From Chamaesiphon polymorphus CCALA 037 (GTDB lineage: Bacteria; Cyanobacteriota; Cyanobacteriia; Cyanobacteriales; Chamaesiphonaceae), in assembly GCF_003003845.1 (NCBI RefSeq), contig NZ_PVWO01000008.1, forward strand, positions 1 to 35,632: DNA of 35,632 nucleotides, given 5' to 3'. Every line of letters begins with the position of its first letter. Positions within the stretch are counted from its first letter, which is position 1. Both the position numbers and the translations under genes were made by a program. Shown in pieces: positions 1-8,636 of the stretch. Below the pieces are notes generated by a model that saw only the letters and a list, made by a program, of their open reading frames with translations, had not been told where the DNA came from and searched no databases.

Positions 1-74
1 CGAGACTGTTATCTAATCGAGGTAGATAAGGTTAATAGGAAGTTATTTACAGACTTATTAGAAATTTATTTTAT

Positions 75-878
75 ATGAAAGAAGTAAGCCCACAATTCAA
101 TGAATTGGAAACAGCAATTCAAGTCAATAATCTCAGCTTTTTCTATGGCACGGTGAGAGCATTGGAAAGCATCAACATGAGTATTTTAAAAAATCATGTG
201 ACTGCTATTATCGGGCCTTCCGGGTGCGGTAAATCTACTTTTATTAAAGCACTCAATCGGATTGGCGAACTAGAGGGGAAAGTTAGAACGGAAGGCGAAG
301 TTCAGCTCTACGGTCAAAACATTTATCACCCCCAAGTCAACCTCAATCAATTACGCAGACAAGTGGGAATGGTATTCCAAAAGCCAAATCCTTTTCCCAT
401 GAGTATCTATGAAAATGTTGCTTATGGTGTCAAAATCGGTGAAGAAAAAGTTCAGCGAGGGGAACTAGACAATATTGTCGAATCTTCATTACAAGGTGCT
501 GCAATCTGGAACGAAGTCAAAGATAAATTGCATAAATCGGCATTGGGGTTGTCGGGAGGACAACAGCAAAGATTGTGTATCGCACGCGCTCTAGCCGTTA
601 AGCCCAAAGTATTGCTAATGGACGAACCTTGCTCCGCACTAGATCCGATCGCGACAGTAAAAATTGAAGACCTGATGCACAGTTTGCGTAACGATCTGAC
701 GATCGCGATCGTCACTCACAATATGCAGCAAGCAGCGCGGATTTCTGACTATACAGCCTTTTTTAGTACCGACGAAAGTCGGATCGGACGGATGGTAGAA
801 TTTGGCGAAACCAAGCAAATTTTCTCATCCCCAGTCGATCGTCGTACCAATGATTATGTATCGGGTCGATTTGGCTAA
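75..878 (+). CDS. pstB: Phosphate ABC transporter ATP-binding protein PstB
   Basis: ATPase of the PstSCAB high-affinity phosphate importer; it hydrolyses ATP on the cytoplasmic face of the PstC/PstA channel. The 267-residue protein has Walker [10 protein letters not shown] at 47-55, the Q-loop in [12 protein letters not shown] near 99-110 (the [11 protein letters not shown] run is typical of PstB), the signature LSGGQQQR at 159-166, Walker [13 protein letters not shown] at 179-190 and the H-loop His at 215. Length is normal for the family. The rest of the pst operon (pstA and others) is expected just to the left of the window, so this is probably the last gene. No strong Shine-Dalgarno precedes the ATG. 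A heptamer array starts four bases after the stop. Confidence 0.95.
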   Translation: MKEVSPQFNELETAIQVNNLSFFYGTVRALESINMSILKNHVTAIIGPSGCGKSTFIKALNRIGELEGKVRTEGEVQLYGQNIYHPQVNLNQLRRQVGMVFQKPNPFPMSIYENVAYGVKIGEEKVQRGELDNIVESSLQGAAIWNEVKDKLHKSALGLSGGQQQRLCIARALAVKPKVLLMDEPCSALDPIATVKIEDLMHSLRNDLTIAIVTHNMQQAARISDYTAFFSTDESRIGRMVEFGETKQIFSSPVDRRTNDYVSGRFG

Positions 879-881
879 TAA

Positions 882-941
882 TTAGGCTTTAGGCTTTAGG
901 CTTTAGGCTTTAGGCTTTAGGCTTTAGGCTTTAGGCTTTAG
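882..941 (+). repeat. Heptamer tandem array, unit CTTTAGG, 3' of pstB
   Basis: About eight and a half perfect copies of CTTTAGG in a row, beginning four bases after the pstB stop codon. The same unit recurs at the 3' ends of clpS and of the last gene of the window, in the same orientation relative to the gene. It resembles the STRR heptanucleotide repeats known from cyanobacteria. Confidence 0.95.
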
Positions 942-994
942 CGGACAGGGACGACCTAGCGGTTTCCCTAGCGCCTAACTGCTAAACTACGTAA

Positions 995-1027
995 ATATCC
1001 CCGACTTCTTGAAGAGGTCGGGGATAT
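995..1027. repeat. Palindromic element with ATATCCCCGAC arms
   Basis: Arms ATATCCCCGAC (995-1005) and GTCGGGGATAT (1017-1027) are perfect inverted repeats around an 11-base loop. A near copy lies at 9731-9758. From memory this palindrome recurs between genes in many cyanobacteria. The right arm runs into the first ATG of the next gene. Confidence 0.85.
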
Positions 1028-2228
1028 GATGTTAATGATATCTTCTCGATCGTCAACTATGCTCTTAGGTCAATGGCTGGGATTTTTGGCTTTAGCTTTG
1101 TCTTTATACATATTGTGGCAAATTCGTCAAGTACTTTTAATTGTTTTTGCAGCAATATTATTAGCCACAGCTCTCAATAAGCTAGCCCGAAAACTTCAGC
1201 ATCAATTCAAGCTCAAACGTCCAGCAGGCGTCCTAATAGCGATCGGGATTTTTATTGCTGTATTAGTGGGCTTTTTTATTCTCATCGTCCCCCCATTTAT
1301 CAGTCAATTCCAAGAGTTAACGACAACCCAGTTTCCCCAAATTCTCAAATCGGCGACGCAGTGGCGGACGATTCTCCAGTCTTACGTTCCGGCTGCGCTG
1401 GTGCCATACTTGCCAGATCCGAACGATCTCGATCGACAAGTGCAACCGCTGCTCAGATCTGTAGCCGGACAATCTTTGAGCCTATTTTCTAGCTCGCTGG
1501 CGGTAATTCTCAATCTGTTATTTCTGATCGTGCTGACGCTGATGCTTTTGGCGCAACCCATGGCTTATCGTCAAGCATTTGTGGTGTTATTTCCCAGTTT
1601 TTATCGCCAGCGGATCGACGGCGTTTTATCTGAGTGCGAAGTATCATTGGGCAAATGGTTTGGCGGAGCACTATTGAGTATGATTGTAGTGGCCGTCTTC
1701 AGTACGCTCGGTTTAGTTGGATTGGGAATTCCCCTAGCATTAGCACAGGGGATTCTAGCTGGACTACTCAATTTTATTCCTAATGTCGGGCCGACTATGA
1801 GTGTTGTCTTGCCGATGTCGATCGCTTTACTTGACGAACCATGGAAAGCAGTAGCGATCTTGATTATTTATCTTCTAATTCAACAATTTGAAAGTAACTT
1901 GCTCACGCCATATATTATGGCGCAGCAGGTATCGCTACTCCCAGCCCTGACGCTGATCGCGCAAGTCTTTTTTACGACCTTTTTTGGCTTCTTAGGGTTA
2001 TTGTTAGCCATCCCCTTGACTGTCGTTGCCAAAATTTGGATTAATGCCGTGTTGATTGAGGATATTCTCGATCGCTGGCAAGCCCCACTCAGCCGGAGAA
2101 GTCGAGCCAGAGATCGTGACAAACTAGCGGATTCATATCCGGATCCGCAGCTAGAAACCGAAATCGTGATGACAACCGAGGAATCTAGCGATCGCTGCAA
2201 TAGCGATCCTAACCGATCGGATCGATAA
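1026..2228 (+). CDS. AI-2E family (PerM/UPF0118) membrane transporter
   Basis: Polytopic inner-membrane protein of the AI-2E exporter / PerM family; substrates vary (autoinducer, Na+/H+, unknown) and cannot be assigned here. About seven or eight hydrophobic segments are visible: two near residues 15-60, one at 68-92, one around 152-175, then a dense C-terminal block (about 210-340) with the family-typical [22 protein letters not shown] and [20 protein letters not shown] regions. The last 60 residues are a charged cytoplasmic tail. The start is uncertain: the first ATG overlaps the end of a palindromic element and has no good ribosome site, and ATGs at 1029, 1038 and 1062 are in frame. The 3' end overlaps mnmA on the other strand by 20 bases. 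Confidence 0.85.
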   Translation: MMLMISSRSSTMLLGQWLGFLALALSLYILWQIRQVLLIVFAAILLATALNKLARKLQHQFKLKRPAGVLIAIGIFIAVLVGFFILIVPPFISQFQELTTTQFPQILKSATQWRTILQSYVPAALVPYLPDPNDLDRQVQPLLRSVAGQSLSLFSSSLAVILNLLFLIVLTLMLLAQPMAYRQAFVVLFPSFYRQRIDGVLSECEVSLGKWFGGALLSMIVVAVFSTLGLVGLGIPLALAQGILAGLLNFIPNVGPTMSVVLPMSIALLDEPWKAVAILIIYLLIQQFESNLLTPYIMAQQVSLLPALTLIAQVFFTTFFGFLGLLLAIPLTVVAKIWINAVLIEDILDRWQAPLSRRSRARDRDKLADSYPDPQLETEIVMTTEESSDRCNSDPNRSDR

Positions 2229-3276
2229 TCCCACCACCGAGAACGATATCCTCGTCATACCAGACAGCCGCTTGACCGGGAGTAATCCCAAATTGGGGTT
2301 CGTCAAATACCAATTTGACCTTACCGTTATCTAACGGAATTACACTGACAGGAACGGCTTCGGAACGGTAGCGGACTTGAACTTGAGCGCGGATCGGCGC
2401 GCTCGGCTGCGGGATCGACACCCAGTTAACGCGATCGACAGTACATTCCCCGCCGTGGGTTTCCTCGCGCGAACCGACGACCACCCGATTTTTGCTCGCA
2501 TCTAAAGCGACGACATAGAGCGGTTCTGGTGCGGCAATCCCGATCCCGCGACGTTGGCCGATCGTATAGTGGTGGATGCCCAAATGTTGGCCTAAGACAG
2601 CTCCTTGAGTATTGACGATTTCGCCAGGACGCTCGTTGAGATACTTATCGAGGAAGGTTTTCATCGAACCGTGTTTTTCGACCAGACACAAATCCTGACT
2701 TTCGGGTTTGTCAGCGGTGGATAAATTCAAACCAGCGGCAATTTCCCGCGTTTGAGTTTTGAGGGTATCTCCTAACGGAAAAATGGTCGCCGCGAGAATA
2801 TCTTGCTCTAGATCGTAGAGAAAATAAGTCTGATCTTTCGATCGATCGATTGCACGTCGCAACTGGTACCGTTGCAAAGTCTCATCATAGGTAATCCGAG
2901 CATAATGCCCAGTGGCGATATAGTCGGCTCCTAACTCAGCTTTGGCGTATTTTACCATCGGGCCAAATTTGACCGCCTTGTTGCACTGCGAACAGGGCAA
3001 TGGCGTGATCCCAGCTTCGTAGCCAGCCACCAAATAATCGATAATATATTGCTCGAATGTATCGCGACTATCGACGATCTTGTGCTCGATGCCCAACTGT
3101 TCGCAAATTTTCGCCGCATCTACCATTCCTTCCGAGCAGCATTGACCCTTCCCGCGCATCAACCATAGGGTCAGACCGATAACATCATCACCTCGCTCGC
3201 AGAGAATGGCCGCAGCCACCGAACTATCGACTCCACCAGAGAGTCCCACAACAACTTTTTTCGTAGATGGCAACAT
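2209..3276 (-). CDS. mnmA: tRNA-specific 2-thiouridylase MnmA
   Basis: Catalyses ATP-dependent 2-thiolation of U34 in tRNA-Lys, -Glu and -Gln. The 355-residue protein has the PP-loop SGGVDSS at 13-19, the catalytic Cys in the CNKAVKF motif (C98) and the second, persulfide-forming Cys in [10 protein letters not shown] (C197). C95 precedes C98 as CSQC, a CxxC arrangement seen in a subset of MnmA proteins. The ATG at 3274-3276 starts directly before the conserved N-terminal beta strand. Its 3' end overlaps the convergent AI-2E gene. A heptamer array (AGGGAAT) lies about 66 bases upstream of the start. Confidence 0.97.
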   Translation of the reverse strand: MLPSTKKVVVGLSGGVDSSVAAAILCERGDDVIGLTLWLMRGKGQCCSEGMVDAAKICEQLGIEHKIVDSRDTFEQYIIDYLVAGYEAGITPLPCSQCNKAVKFGPMVKYAKAELGADYIATGHYARITYDETLQRYQLRRAIDRSKDQTYFLYDLEQDILAATIFPLGDTLKTQTREIAAGLNLSTADKPESQDLCLVEKHGSMKTFLDKYLNERPGEIVNTQGAVLGQHLGIHHYTIGQRRGIGIAAPEPLYVVALDASKNRVVVGSREETHGGECTVDRVNWVSIPQPSAPIRAQVQVRYRSEAVPVSVIPLDNGKVKLVFDEPQFGITPGQAAVWYDEDIVLGGGIIDPIG

Positions 3277-3341
3277 CAGATTTTTGCTATAACTTGCCCA
3301 TTTCTACGTTAACACTTCCGATCGCCTTTGAGTGCGATTGG

Positions 3342-3381
3342 ATAGGGAATAGGGAATAGGGAATAGGGAATAGGGGATAGG
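3342..3381. repeat. Heptamer tandem array, unit AGGGAAT, 5' of mnmA
   Basis: About five copies of AGGGAAT on the + strand (ATTCCCT in the direction of mnmA), the last one varied to AGGGGAT. Lies about 66 bases upstream of the mnmA start. Confidence 0.9.
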
Positions 3382-3830
3382 CACAACGTAGACGTTCTCG
3401 TGACACCAAATTTCTAACGCCTAAACAGTAAATTGGGTTGTGTCGTTAATCTCGATCGATCGAGTGGGCATAATAAGCGAAGATCGTTGCGTTAGTCGAG
3501 CTAGCCTCGATCGAGATCTTCACTCAGATTGGGTGGGATCGGTTGGGGAACATCAAATTCCGCCTAGACGTCGTCGATCGGGTATCAGTTTGACAACCCG
3601 CACGGACTGCTCGACCTGCAACTCTATAGCCAATCCGACATCCAGCTATCTAGTTGAGTCCATATCGACATATTTGTCTAAATCTCTGACTCAAACCTCA
3701 TCCGAGCGACATGTTTAGGACTAGAATCTGTTAGAGGTAAGATAAAACACTGAGGATAAAACCGATCCCTTAGCTCTAAACTAGGTTATCCACTATTTAA
3801 TTTAGATTGCAAATAATATACAAATTCTTT
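3382..3830 (+). other. Long leader upstream of the polysaccharide export gene
   Basis: About 450 bases without a convincing gene. A 92-codon GTG-initiated open frame (3440-3718) shows no protein-like features and is rejected. The last 120 bases are A/T-rich and should hold the promoter of the following gene, but I could not pick clear -35/-10 boxes. Several CGATCG-rich short inverted repeats occur, as they do across the whole window. Confidence 0.5.
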
Positions 3831-5690
3831 ATGAAAACTGCTAGTTTGCGGACTTATCTATACAAAAGTGTAATCGTTGGTTTAGTGCCAGTGCTGGCGA
3901 TCGTCAATCTCCAGTCGGGTACCCTAGCAGCTCCAACGAAAGATAGTAAGTCAAAGACTCCAGCTAAAACGCTGACCGCCAAGATCGGCGGATCTGCTCC
4001 CGCCAAAAAGTCCGTCAAAGCCAAACCGCCAGCACAAAGAGTCGTCGCTCCTCAAAATAATAGTTTTGCAGACTCCTATACCCTCGGCTCTGGAGATAGA
4101 TTGCGAATCGATATCTTCAACGTTCCTGAATATAGTGGTGAGTTTTTCGTTTTGGGCGACGGTACGGTCAATCTGCCCGTGGTGGGTTCGATTCCCGTGC
4201 AAGGATTGACAGTCCAAAGAGCGTCTTCATTATTAACAGCTTATTTCTCTCGCTACGTCAAACGCCCGATCGTTACAATTAGCGTCTTGGCTCCACGTCC
4301 CGTCCAATTTGCGATCGCAGGTGAAGTCACCCGTTCTGGTTCCTATACCATCCCGTTTACAGCAGACAATCGTAAGTTCCCAACCATTAGCCAAGCGATC
4401 CAATTAGCTGGCGGTACGACTCAAACTGCTAACTTACGTCAAGTCCAAGTCCGCCGCGCGGCGACAGGCCGAATCATATCGGTGAATATCTTTGACGTTC
4501 TGCAACGAGGCAATACATCTCAAGATATTACCTTGCGCGATGGCGATACTATTTTCATCGCTCGGGCTGAAGGCGTCAATGCTGCCGATCGACTCAGACT
4601 AGCAGGTTCTAACCTCGCCAATCAAGATGCTACTGTAAAAGTTGCCATCCTCGGGGAAGTTGGCAAGCCAGGTACCTATACGCTCAAAGGTGATAGCGGC
4701 GGTGCCGGACGCGTCACCCCACCGACGCTCACCGAAGCCATCAAAATCGCTGGTGGTAGTACCGCCTCAGCCGATCTGAGTCGGATCCGAGTCCGCCGCA
4801 ATACGCGGACGGGTACAGGTCAAGTCGTACCGATTAACTTACTCAATTTGCTCAAAGCTGGCGACTTCGGTCAAGATATCATCCTCCAAGATGGGGACAC
4901 CATCCTGCTACCGACCGCAACTGAAATCAATACTGTCAATAGCAATTTAGTATCGGCATCGAACCTCGGCCCACAAGCAATCAGTCCGCCAAAAGTAGTT
5001 GTCGTGGGTGAAGTCAATCGTCCGGGTACTTATACCGTCACGGGAGCTGGTAACACCACTAATAACAATACCCAGCTCACCGGAACTGTCGCTCTTCCTA
5101 CGGTTACCAGTGCTATTCAAGCCGCAGCCGGAATTAAACCCACTGCTGACATTCGCCAAATTCAGTTAATTCGGACTACCCGAACTGGCGAACAACGGAT
5201 CGCGCTCAACCTCTTCAAGCTCCTTCAGCAAGGCGATACCAGCCAGGACATCATCATCCAAGAAGGCGATCGCATTTTCATTCCGGTCGCTCAAAATTCG
5301 ACGGCACAGGATGTCGAGCTAGTCTCATCTTCAACGCTTTCGCCAGCTACGATCCGCGTTAATGTCATCGGTGAAGCTGGTATTTCTGGCGGTCCTCGTG
5401 AAGTACCTCCCAATACGACACTCAATCAAGCGATCCTACTGGCAGGGGGCTTCCAAAACGTTCGAGCCAACAAAAGTGAGGTTGACTTTATCCGTCTCAA
5501 TCCCAACGGGACTGTGACCAAACGGTTGATCAAACTCAATTTCGCCCGAGGTATCGATCCGGAAACTAACCCGCGTTTGCAAAACAACGATACGATCGTC
5601 ATCGGACGTAACAATCTCACGCGGATTGGGGATGGTTTCAGCACGATTCTGACACCATTTAATGGTCTGCTGAATATCCTCAGATTCTAA
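3831..5690 (+). CDS. Polysaccharide export protein with multiple SLBB domains (Wza-like)
   Basis: Exported protein for extracellular or capsular polysaccharide export, related to the Wza/GumB/KpsD group. An ATG start at 3831 gives a signal peptide (basic MKTASLRTYLYKS, hydrophobic core, then AAP); the upstream in-frame TTG at 3807 would only add eight residues. After a Lys/Ala/Pro-rich linker comes the Poly_export domain (YTLGSGDRLRIDIFNVPEYSGEF...), then about four SLBB-type repeats, each beginning with VAILGEVGKPGTYTL, VVVGEVNRPGTYTV or similar and ending in LQDGDTILLP-type strands. No lipobox Cys is visible after the signal. It is about 620 residues, longer than Wza, as is usual in cyanobacteria. 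No Wzc or glycosyltransferase genes flank it, so it stands alone; a terminator follows at 5774-5815. Confidence 0.88.
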   Translation: MKTASLRTYLYKSVIVGLVPVLAIVNLQSGTLAAPTKDSKSKTPAKTLTAKIGGSAPAKKSVKAKPPAQRVVAPQNNSFADSYTLGSGDRLRIDIFNVPEYSGEFFVLGDGTVNLPVVGSIPVQGLTVQRASSLLTAYFSRYVKRPIVTISVLAPRPVQFAIAGEVTRSGSYTIPFTADNRKFPTISQAIQLAGGTTQTANLRQVQVRRAATGRIISVNIFDVLQRGNTSQDITLRDGDTIFIARAEGVNAADRLRLAGSNLANQDATVKVAILGEVGKPGTYTLKGDSGGAGRVTPPTLTEAIKIAGGSTASADLSRIRVRRNTRTGTGQVVPINLLNLLKAGDFGQDIILQDGDTILLPTATEINTVNSNLVSASNLGPQAISPPKVVVVGEVNRPGTYTVTGAGNTTNNNTQLTGTVALPTVTSAIQAAAGIKPTADIRQIQLIRTTRTGEQRIALNLFKLLQQGDTSQDIIIQEGDRIFIPVAQNSTAQDVELVSSSTLSPATIRVNVIGEAGISGGPREVPPNTTLNQAILLAGGFQNVRANKSEVDFIRLNPNGTVTKRLIKLNFARGIDPETNPRLQNNDTIVIGRNNLTRIGDGFSTILTPFNGLLNILRF

Positions 5691-5773
5691 AGAAATTAAT
5701 GGTCTGCTCGATCTTTTGGGTGGTAGATAGTTCGGATAATTGAGATCGAGCAAATCGCCGTTCGTAATTAGTA

Positions 5774-5815
5774 GGGGAGAGTAGTTAGACACTGAAACTA
5801 ACTACCCTCCCCTTT
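5774..5815 (+). terminator. Hairpin terminator after the SLBB gene
   Basis: A 15-base stem with one mismatch (GGGGAGAGTAGTTAG against CTAACTACCCTCCCC), a nine-base loop and a short T run, between the export gene and sufU. Confidence 0.75.
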
Positions 5816-5884
5816 CGACTAGCTACTCATGTAGCGATCGACGATAATAGAGATCCGGTTATCGATCGATCTGCTTAACTTGCT

Positions 5885-6364
5885 ATGAACACGACTAATT
5901 TGCGCGATCTGTACCAACAGGTCATTCTCGAACACTATAAAAAGCCCAAGCATCGAGGCAAAACTAATCCTGTCGATCGGTATCAGAAAGGGCACAATCC
6001 ATCTTGTGGCGATACGATCGAACTGACATTGCAACTAGATCCTAATGGCGATCGCGTTACCGATATTAAATTTGAAGGCGAAGGCTGTGCGATCGCACTA
6101 GCTTCGGTCGATCTGATGGCTGGAGCCTTGGTGGGTAAAACGATCGATGAAGCTTTAGACGCCATCGGCACTTTTCAACAGATGATGAAAGGGGAAGGAG
6201 AATTTCCCAAAGAGCAACGCAAACTCAACGTCATGAAAGGTGTGGCTCAATTTCCCGTCCGTATTAAATGCGCCAATCTCGGCTGGCATACGCTCAAAGC
6301 CGCACTCCAAATGACTGGAGAAGCCAAGCTTGCTGATTTTGTTAGCAACGAAGCAGAATTATAG
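5885..6364 (+). CDS. sufU: SufU-type iron-sulfur cluster assembly protein
   Basis: U-type scaffold/sulfur-transfer partner of the SUF cysteine desulfurase. The three conserved Cys are C41 (NPSCGD, with D43), C68 (GEGCAIALAS) and C129 (KCANLGW). The insertion between the second and third Cys (about 95-120, GTFQQMMKGEGEFP) marks it as SufU rather than IscU. At 159 residues it matches the family. It is a single gene here, away from sufBCDS. The ATG at 5885 follows a G-poor leader without an obvious Shine-Dalgarno. A heptamer array begins directly after the TAG stop. Confidence 0.92.
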   Translation: MNTTNLRDLYQQVILEHYKKPKHRGKTNPVDRYQKGHNPSCGDTIELTLQLDPNGDRVTDIKFEGEGCAIALASVDLMAGALVGKTIDEALDAIGTFQQMMKGEGEFPKEQRKLNVMKGVAQFPVRIKCANLGWHTLKAALQMTGEAKLADFVSNEAEL

Positions 6365-6400
6365 GATTGCGGATTGTGGATTGTGGATTGTGGATTTTGG
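6364..6400 (+). repeat. Heptamer tandem array, unit GGATTGT, 3' of sufU
   Basis: Five units (GGATTGC, three GGATTGT, GGATTTT) that start at the last base of the sufU stop codon. Confidence 0.92.
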
Positions 6401-6420
6401 ACGCAAGCATCCTTAAATAT

Positions 6421-6496
6421 CCACTATCAACTATTGACTATCAACTATTGACTATCAACTATCAACTATCAACTATCAACTATCAACTATCAACTA
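6421..6496 (+). repeat. Heptamer tandem array, unit ACTATCA, 5' of ycf51
   Basis: About eleven units of ACTATCA, with two ACTATTG variants near the left end. The array ends five bases before the ATG of the next gene, filling the place of a ribosome-binding site. Confidence 0.93.
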
Positions 6497-6501
6497 ATTA
6501 G

Positions 6502-7020
6502 ATGATTTCAACTGCTGACTTTTTCAAATACTGTCAATGGTCGGGAATCGCCACGCTTGCTTTAGCAGTGCTGACGATCCTGGCTTTAGTCTTAAAATGG
6601 GGCTTCAAATTTCGACTCGTCGGTGCGACTGGATTTATGGGCGTGCTCACTGCTGGTTTATTTGCCCTCAGCTTAGTCCCGATCGTGCATACGAGCGTCC
6701 CTGGTGCGCTGCATTATTCCTTGATTTATGATAATGGCAGCGATCGTGCGACTATTGCGGTCAAAACTCCCATTAGCGAAGCTGGACTAGATGCGACATT
6801 ACGTCAAGCCGCAGGTGATTTGTATTCTTATGGACGATCTGGCGCGATCGATCGCCAGCTCAAAGTGCGTGCGCGGACGGTCGTTCATCCGCGTCCAGGC
6901 GTTTCCGAACCGCTAGTATTAGGAGAAGTCACGCGCTCTCTTGGTGGCGGCGAAGATGGCCAATTAGACGTCCGGATCGATCGAGCTAATCTGACGAAAG
7001 TAGCTTCAACCAAAACTTAG
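6502..7020 (+). CDS. ycf51: Ycf51 / DUF2518 family protein
   Basis: Conserved protein of cyanobacteria and some algal plastids, function unknown. Two hydrophobic helices at about 13-30 and 40-62 (WSGIATLALAVLTILALVLKWG and the FMGVLTAGLFALSL stretch) carry the recognisable KWGFKFRLVGATGFMGVLTAGLFALSL core. A soluble domain follows with VPGALHYSLIYDNG, a tyrosine-rich middle and RARTVVHPRPGVSEPLVLGEVTRSL. At 172 residues the length matches the family. It is preceded immediately by a heptamer array and lacks a normal Shine-Dalgarno. Confidence 0.85.
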   Translation: MISTADFFKYCQWSGIATLALAVLTILALVLKWGFKFRLVGATGFMGVLTAGLFALSLVPIVHTSVPGALHYSLIYDNGSDRATIAVKTPISEAGLDATLRQAAGDLYSYGRSGAIDRQLKVRARTVVHPRPGVSEPLVLGEVTRSLGGGEDGQLDVRIDRANLTKVASTKT

Positions 7021-7355
7021 CCTCAAGCGAACCTGCCAAATTCTATTTATTAGTTAGCGATGTCCGATAACTGGGAATAATATGGGAAGTTGTGACGATG
7101 GAAATTGTTCCCATCACCGTTCGGATCGCCGCTACCGTGAGGATTCGATAGCTAGATGAGGGACTCGCTCGATAAGCTGGATGCTAGCAGTGCTTTTTTC
7201 TAAAAGGCTTTGCGAAACCAAACCGAACGATCTCTGGGATAAATTTCCCGACACAACCCCCAATTCATAATGATGTTCCCAAATAACTTTAGTTACGGGA
7301 AATATTTTTAGATCGTATCGTTTGACTCAAACTTAGATAAAAGCTGGTTAACTTC
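7021..7355 (+). other. Gene-free stretch before the repeat-containing protein
   Basis: No open frame with protein character. It holds a possible hairpin (TGGGAA and TTCCCA arms around 7083-7115) and a run of six T at about 7193-7198. I recognise no known RNA. It may contain a small RNA or a long leader for the downstream gene. Confidence 0.35.
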
Positions 7356-8360
7356 ATGAGGATTAATGACCCAAATTTACTTCAACAAGTCGTTAACTAC
7401 CTAGATAGACATCAAGAGGCAGTGCGGATCAAAAAGATGCTGTATTGTTTGTGTACAAGTAGGTGGGAAAAGGATATCGATTATTTGAATTCGATTAATT
7501 TTCAGTATTTAATCGAACAATTAATTAGAGAGAATACTACGCTAGAGCGATTCAGAGTCTTATTACAAAATCTAATTAAAACAGTAAATAAACCCAAGCA
7601 ATATATTGATATTGCTAAAGTAATCTATCTATCGATCGGGCAACTATATCCTGAATTTCGGCAGGAACATGGCGGTAGACCGCAGCAGACGCCACCGCCA
7701 GCCACACCCATACCGCAAGCAGAACCCGACTCATCGCCGAACGCAGTGCCATCGGCCATCCAGCGAGCTTACGCACCAGAATCAACCCAGGCAGCCAGCC
7801 AGCCCGGTGGCGTCCCCTCTGCACTGGAGCGGGCTTATGCACCCATGCCTACTCAAGCCTTTACCAGCCAAGTGGTTCCTTCTGCGCTACAGCGCGCCTA
7901 TGCGCCATTACCCACTCAACAATTTGAAGCCCAAACCCCAATCGACGATGATGTAGACGAATCTGCTTACGAAACTTATTACGATCCAGAGTTGTCTGAA
8001 GATGGTCAATTTGGGAACGATCCATCGTCATCACAGTACGAAGAAGCTGGGGAAGCTGAGTCTTTTAGCTTGCGTCAAAACGTCATGAGCTATACCAATC
8101 CACTGCGAGCAAAAATAATTTTGCTGGTGATGCTACGGCCTAATTTTAATTTTGGCAGCCAATCAGTGGCTCAGATGCGCGAACACCAGCTTGACGATTT
8201 GCTATTGGAAGTATTGAAAACATACCCGACAATGGCTCAACTCGAAGAAAGCATGACTTATGCAGTGGAGCAACTAGTCGAACTAGAAGAGTATGGCAAG
8301 GCAGCCAATGGTTTACTGCAATCGCTGGTACCTCTGTATACAGTTAAATCGCGATCGTAG
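7356..8360 (+). CDS. Cyanobacterial protein of unknown function with a three-fold VPSALxRAYAP repeat
   Basis: I do not recognise a function. The 334 residues divide into a helical N-terminal domain (1-105, opening with NDPNLLQQVVNYLDRHQEAVRIKKMLYCLC), a Pro/Gln/Ala-rich linker with three near-identical motifs VPSA(I/L)(Q/E)RAYAP at 131-141, 153-163 and 174-184 (spacing 22 and 21), an acidic patch (197-235), and a second helical domain (239-330). There is no signal peptide or membrane segment. From memory the N-terminal domain recurs in other cyanobacteria. The repeats look like linear docking motifs, for a partner that is unknown. A CGCG-rich hairpin follows the gene. Confidence 0.7.
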   Translation: MRINDPNLLQQVVNYLDRHQEAVRIKKMLYCLCTSRWEKDIDYLNSINFQYLIEQLIRENTTLERFRVLLQNLIKTVNKPKQYIDIAKVIYLSIGQLYPEFRQEHGGRPQQTPPPATPIPQAEPDSSPNAVPSAIQRAYAPESTQAASQPGGVPSALERAYAPMPTQAFTSQVVPSALQRAYAPLPTQQFEAQTPIDDDVDESAYETYYDPELSEDGQFGNDPSSSQYEEAGEAESFSLRQNVMSYTNPLRAKIILLVMLRPNFNFGSQSVAQMREHQLDDLLLEVLKTYPTMAQLEESMTYAVEQLVELEEYGKAANGLLQSLVPLYTVKSRS

Positions 8361-8361
8361 C

Positions 8362-8487
8362 AGAAGGCAGCGATTCTAAGCTGTGCCTTTGTCTCCCGAC
8401 GGTTAAGCGCGACCACCGCTTAGGCGGCGCGCTTTTCTTCGAGGCAGAGGGCTGCGATTCTACGCCGAGCCGTTGTTTCCCGACGGG
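8362..8487. repeat. Intergenic repeat: two ~43-base direct copies around a hairpin
   Basis: The segments 8362-8404 and 8445-8487 align as direct repeats (about 35 of 43 bases), sharing GCGATTCTA and CCCGACGG blocks. Between them is the hairpin at 8405-8434. Looks like a non-coding intergenic repeat rather than a degraded gene. Confidence 0.6.
8405..8434 (+). terminator. Hairpin, possible terminator
   Basis: Stem AAGCGCG / CGCGCTT with an inner CCGC TTAG GCGG stem, followed by CTTTTCTTC-like sequence on the + strand. Placed 45 bases after the preceding gene. Confidence 0.5.
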
Positions 8488-8636
8488 TTTTTGATAATCG
8501 ATCGTTCTAATTAAGCTACGCTAGTAAGCGTTAACTGTTTTGTCAGGCGATACTCTGACATCAAAGCGATATCGATCGCTTGCGAGCAAGATCTCTCGCA
8601 GGCAATTGGCTGCTATGCAAGGAGAAAATATTAATT

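Noticed and set aside
20-50. Possible Pho box upstream of pstB (AAGGTTAA)
   Set aside because: Only one convincing half-site; the tandem copies with 11-base spacing expected for a cyanobacterial Pho box are not there. The promoter of the operon is likely outside the window.
882-941. Telomere-like TTTAGG repeat (resembling plant TTTAGGG)
   Set aside because: It is internal, directly after a bacterial gene, and other unit sequences behave in the same way; the likeness is a coincidence.
3440-3718. A 92-codon GTG-started open frame before the SLBB gene
   Set aside because: Low-complexity Ser/Arg/Thr composition produced by CGATCG-rich sequence, no domain, no ribosome site.
5436-5792. A 118-codon minus-strand frame over the end of the SLBB gene
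   Set aside because: Lies almost wholly inside a well-supported gene and over its terminator.
6421-6496. CRISPR array, considered for the ACTATCA and other arrays
   Set aside because: Units are 7 bases in direct contact with no spacers, and no cas genes are present.
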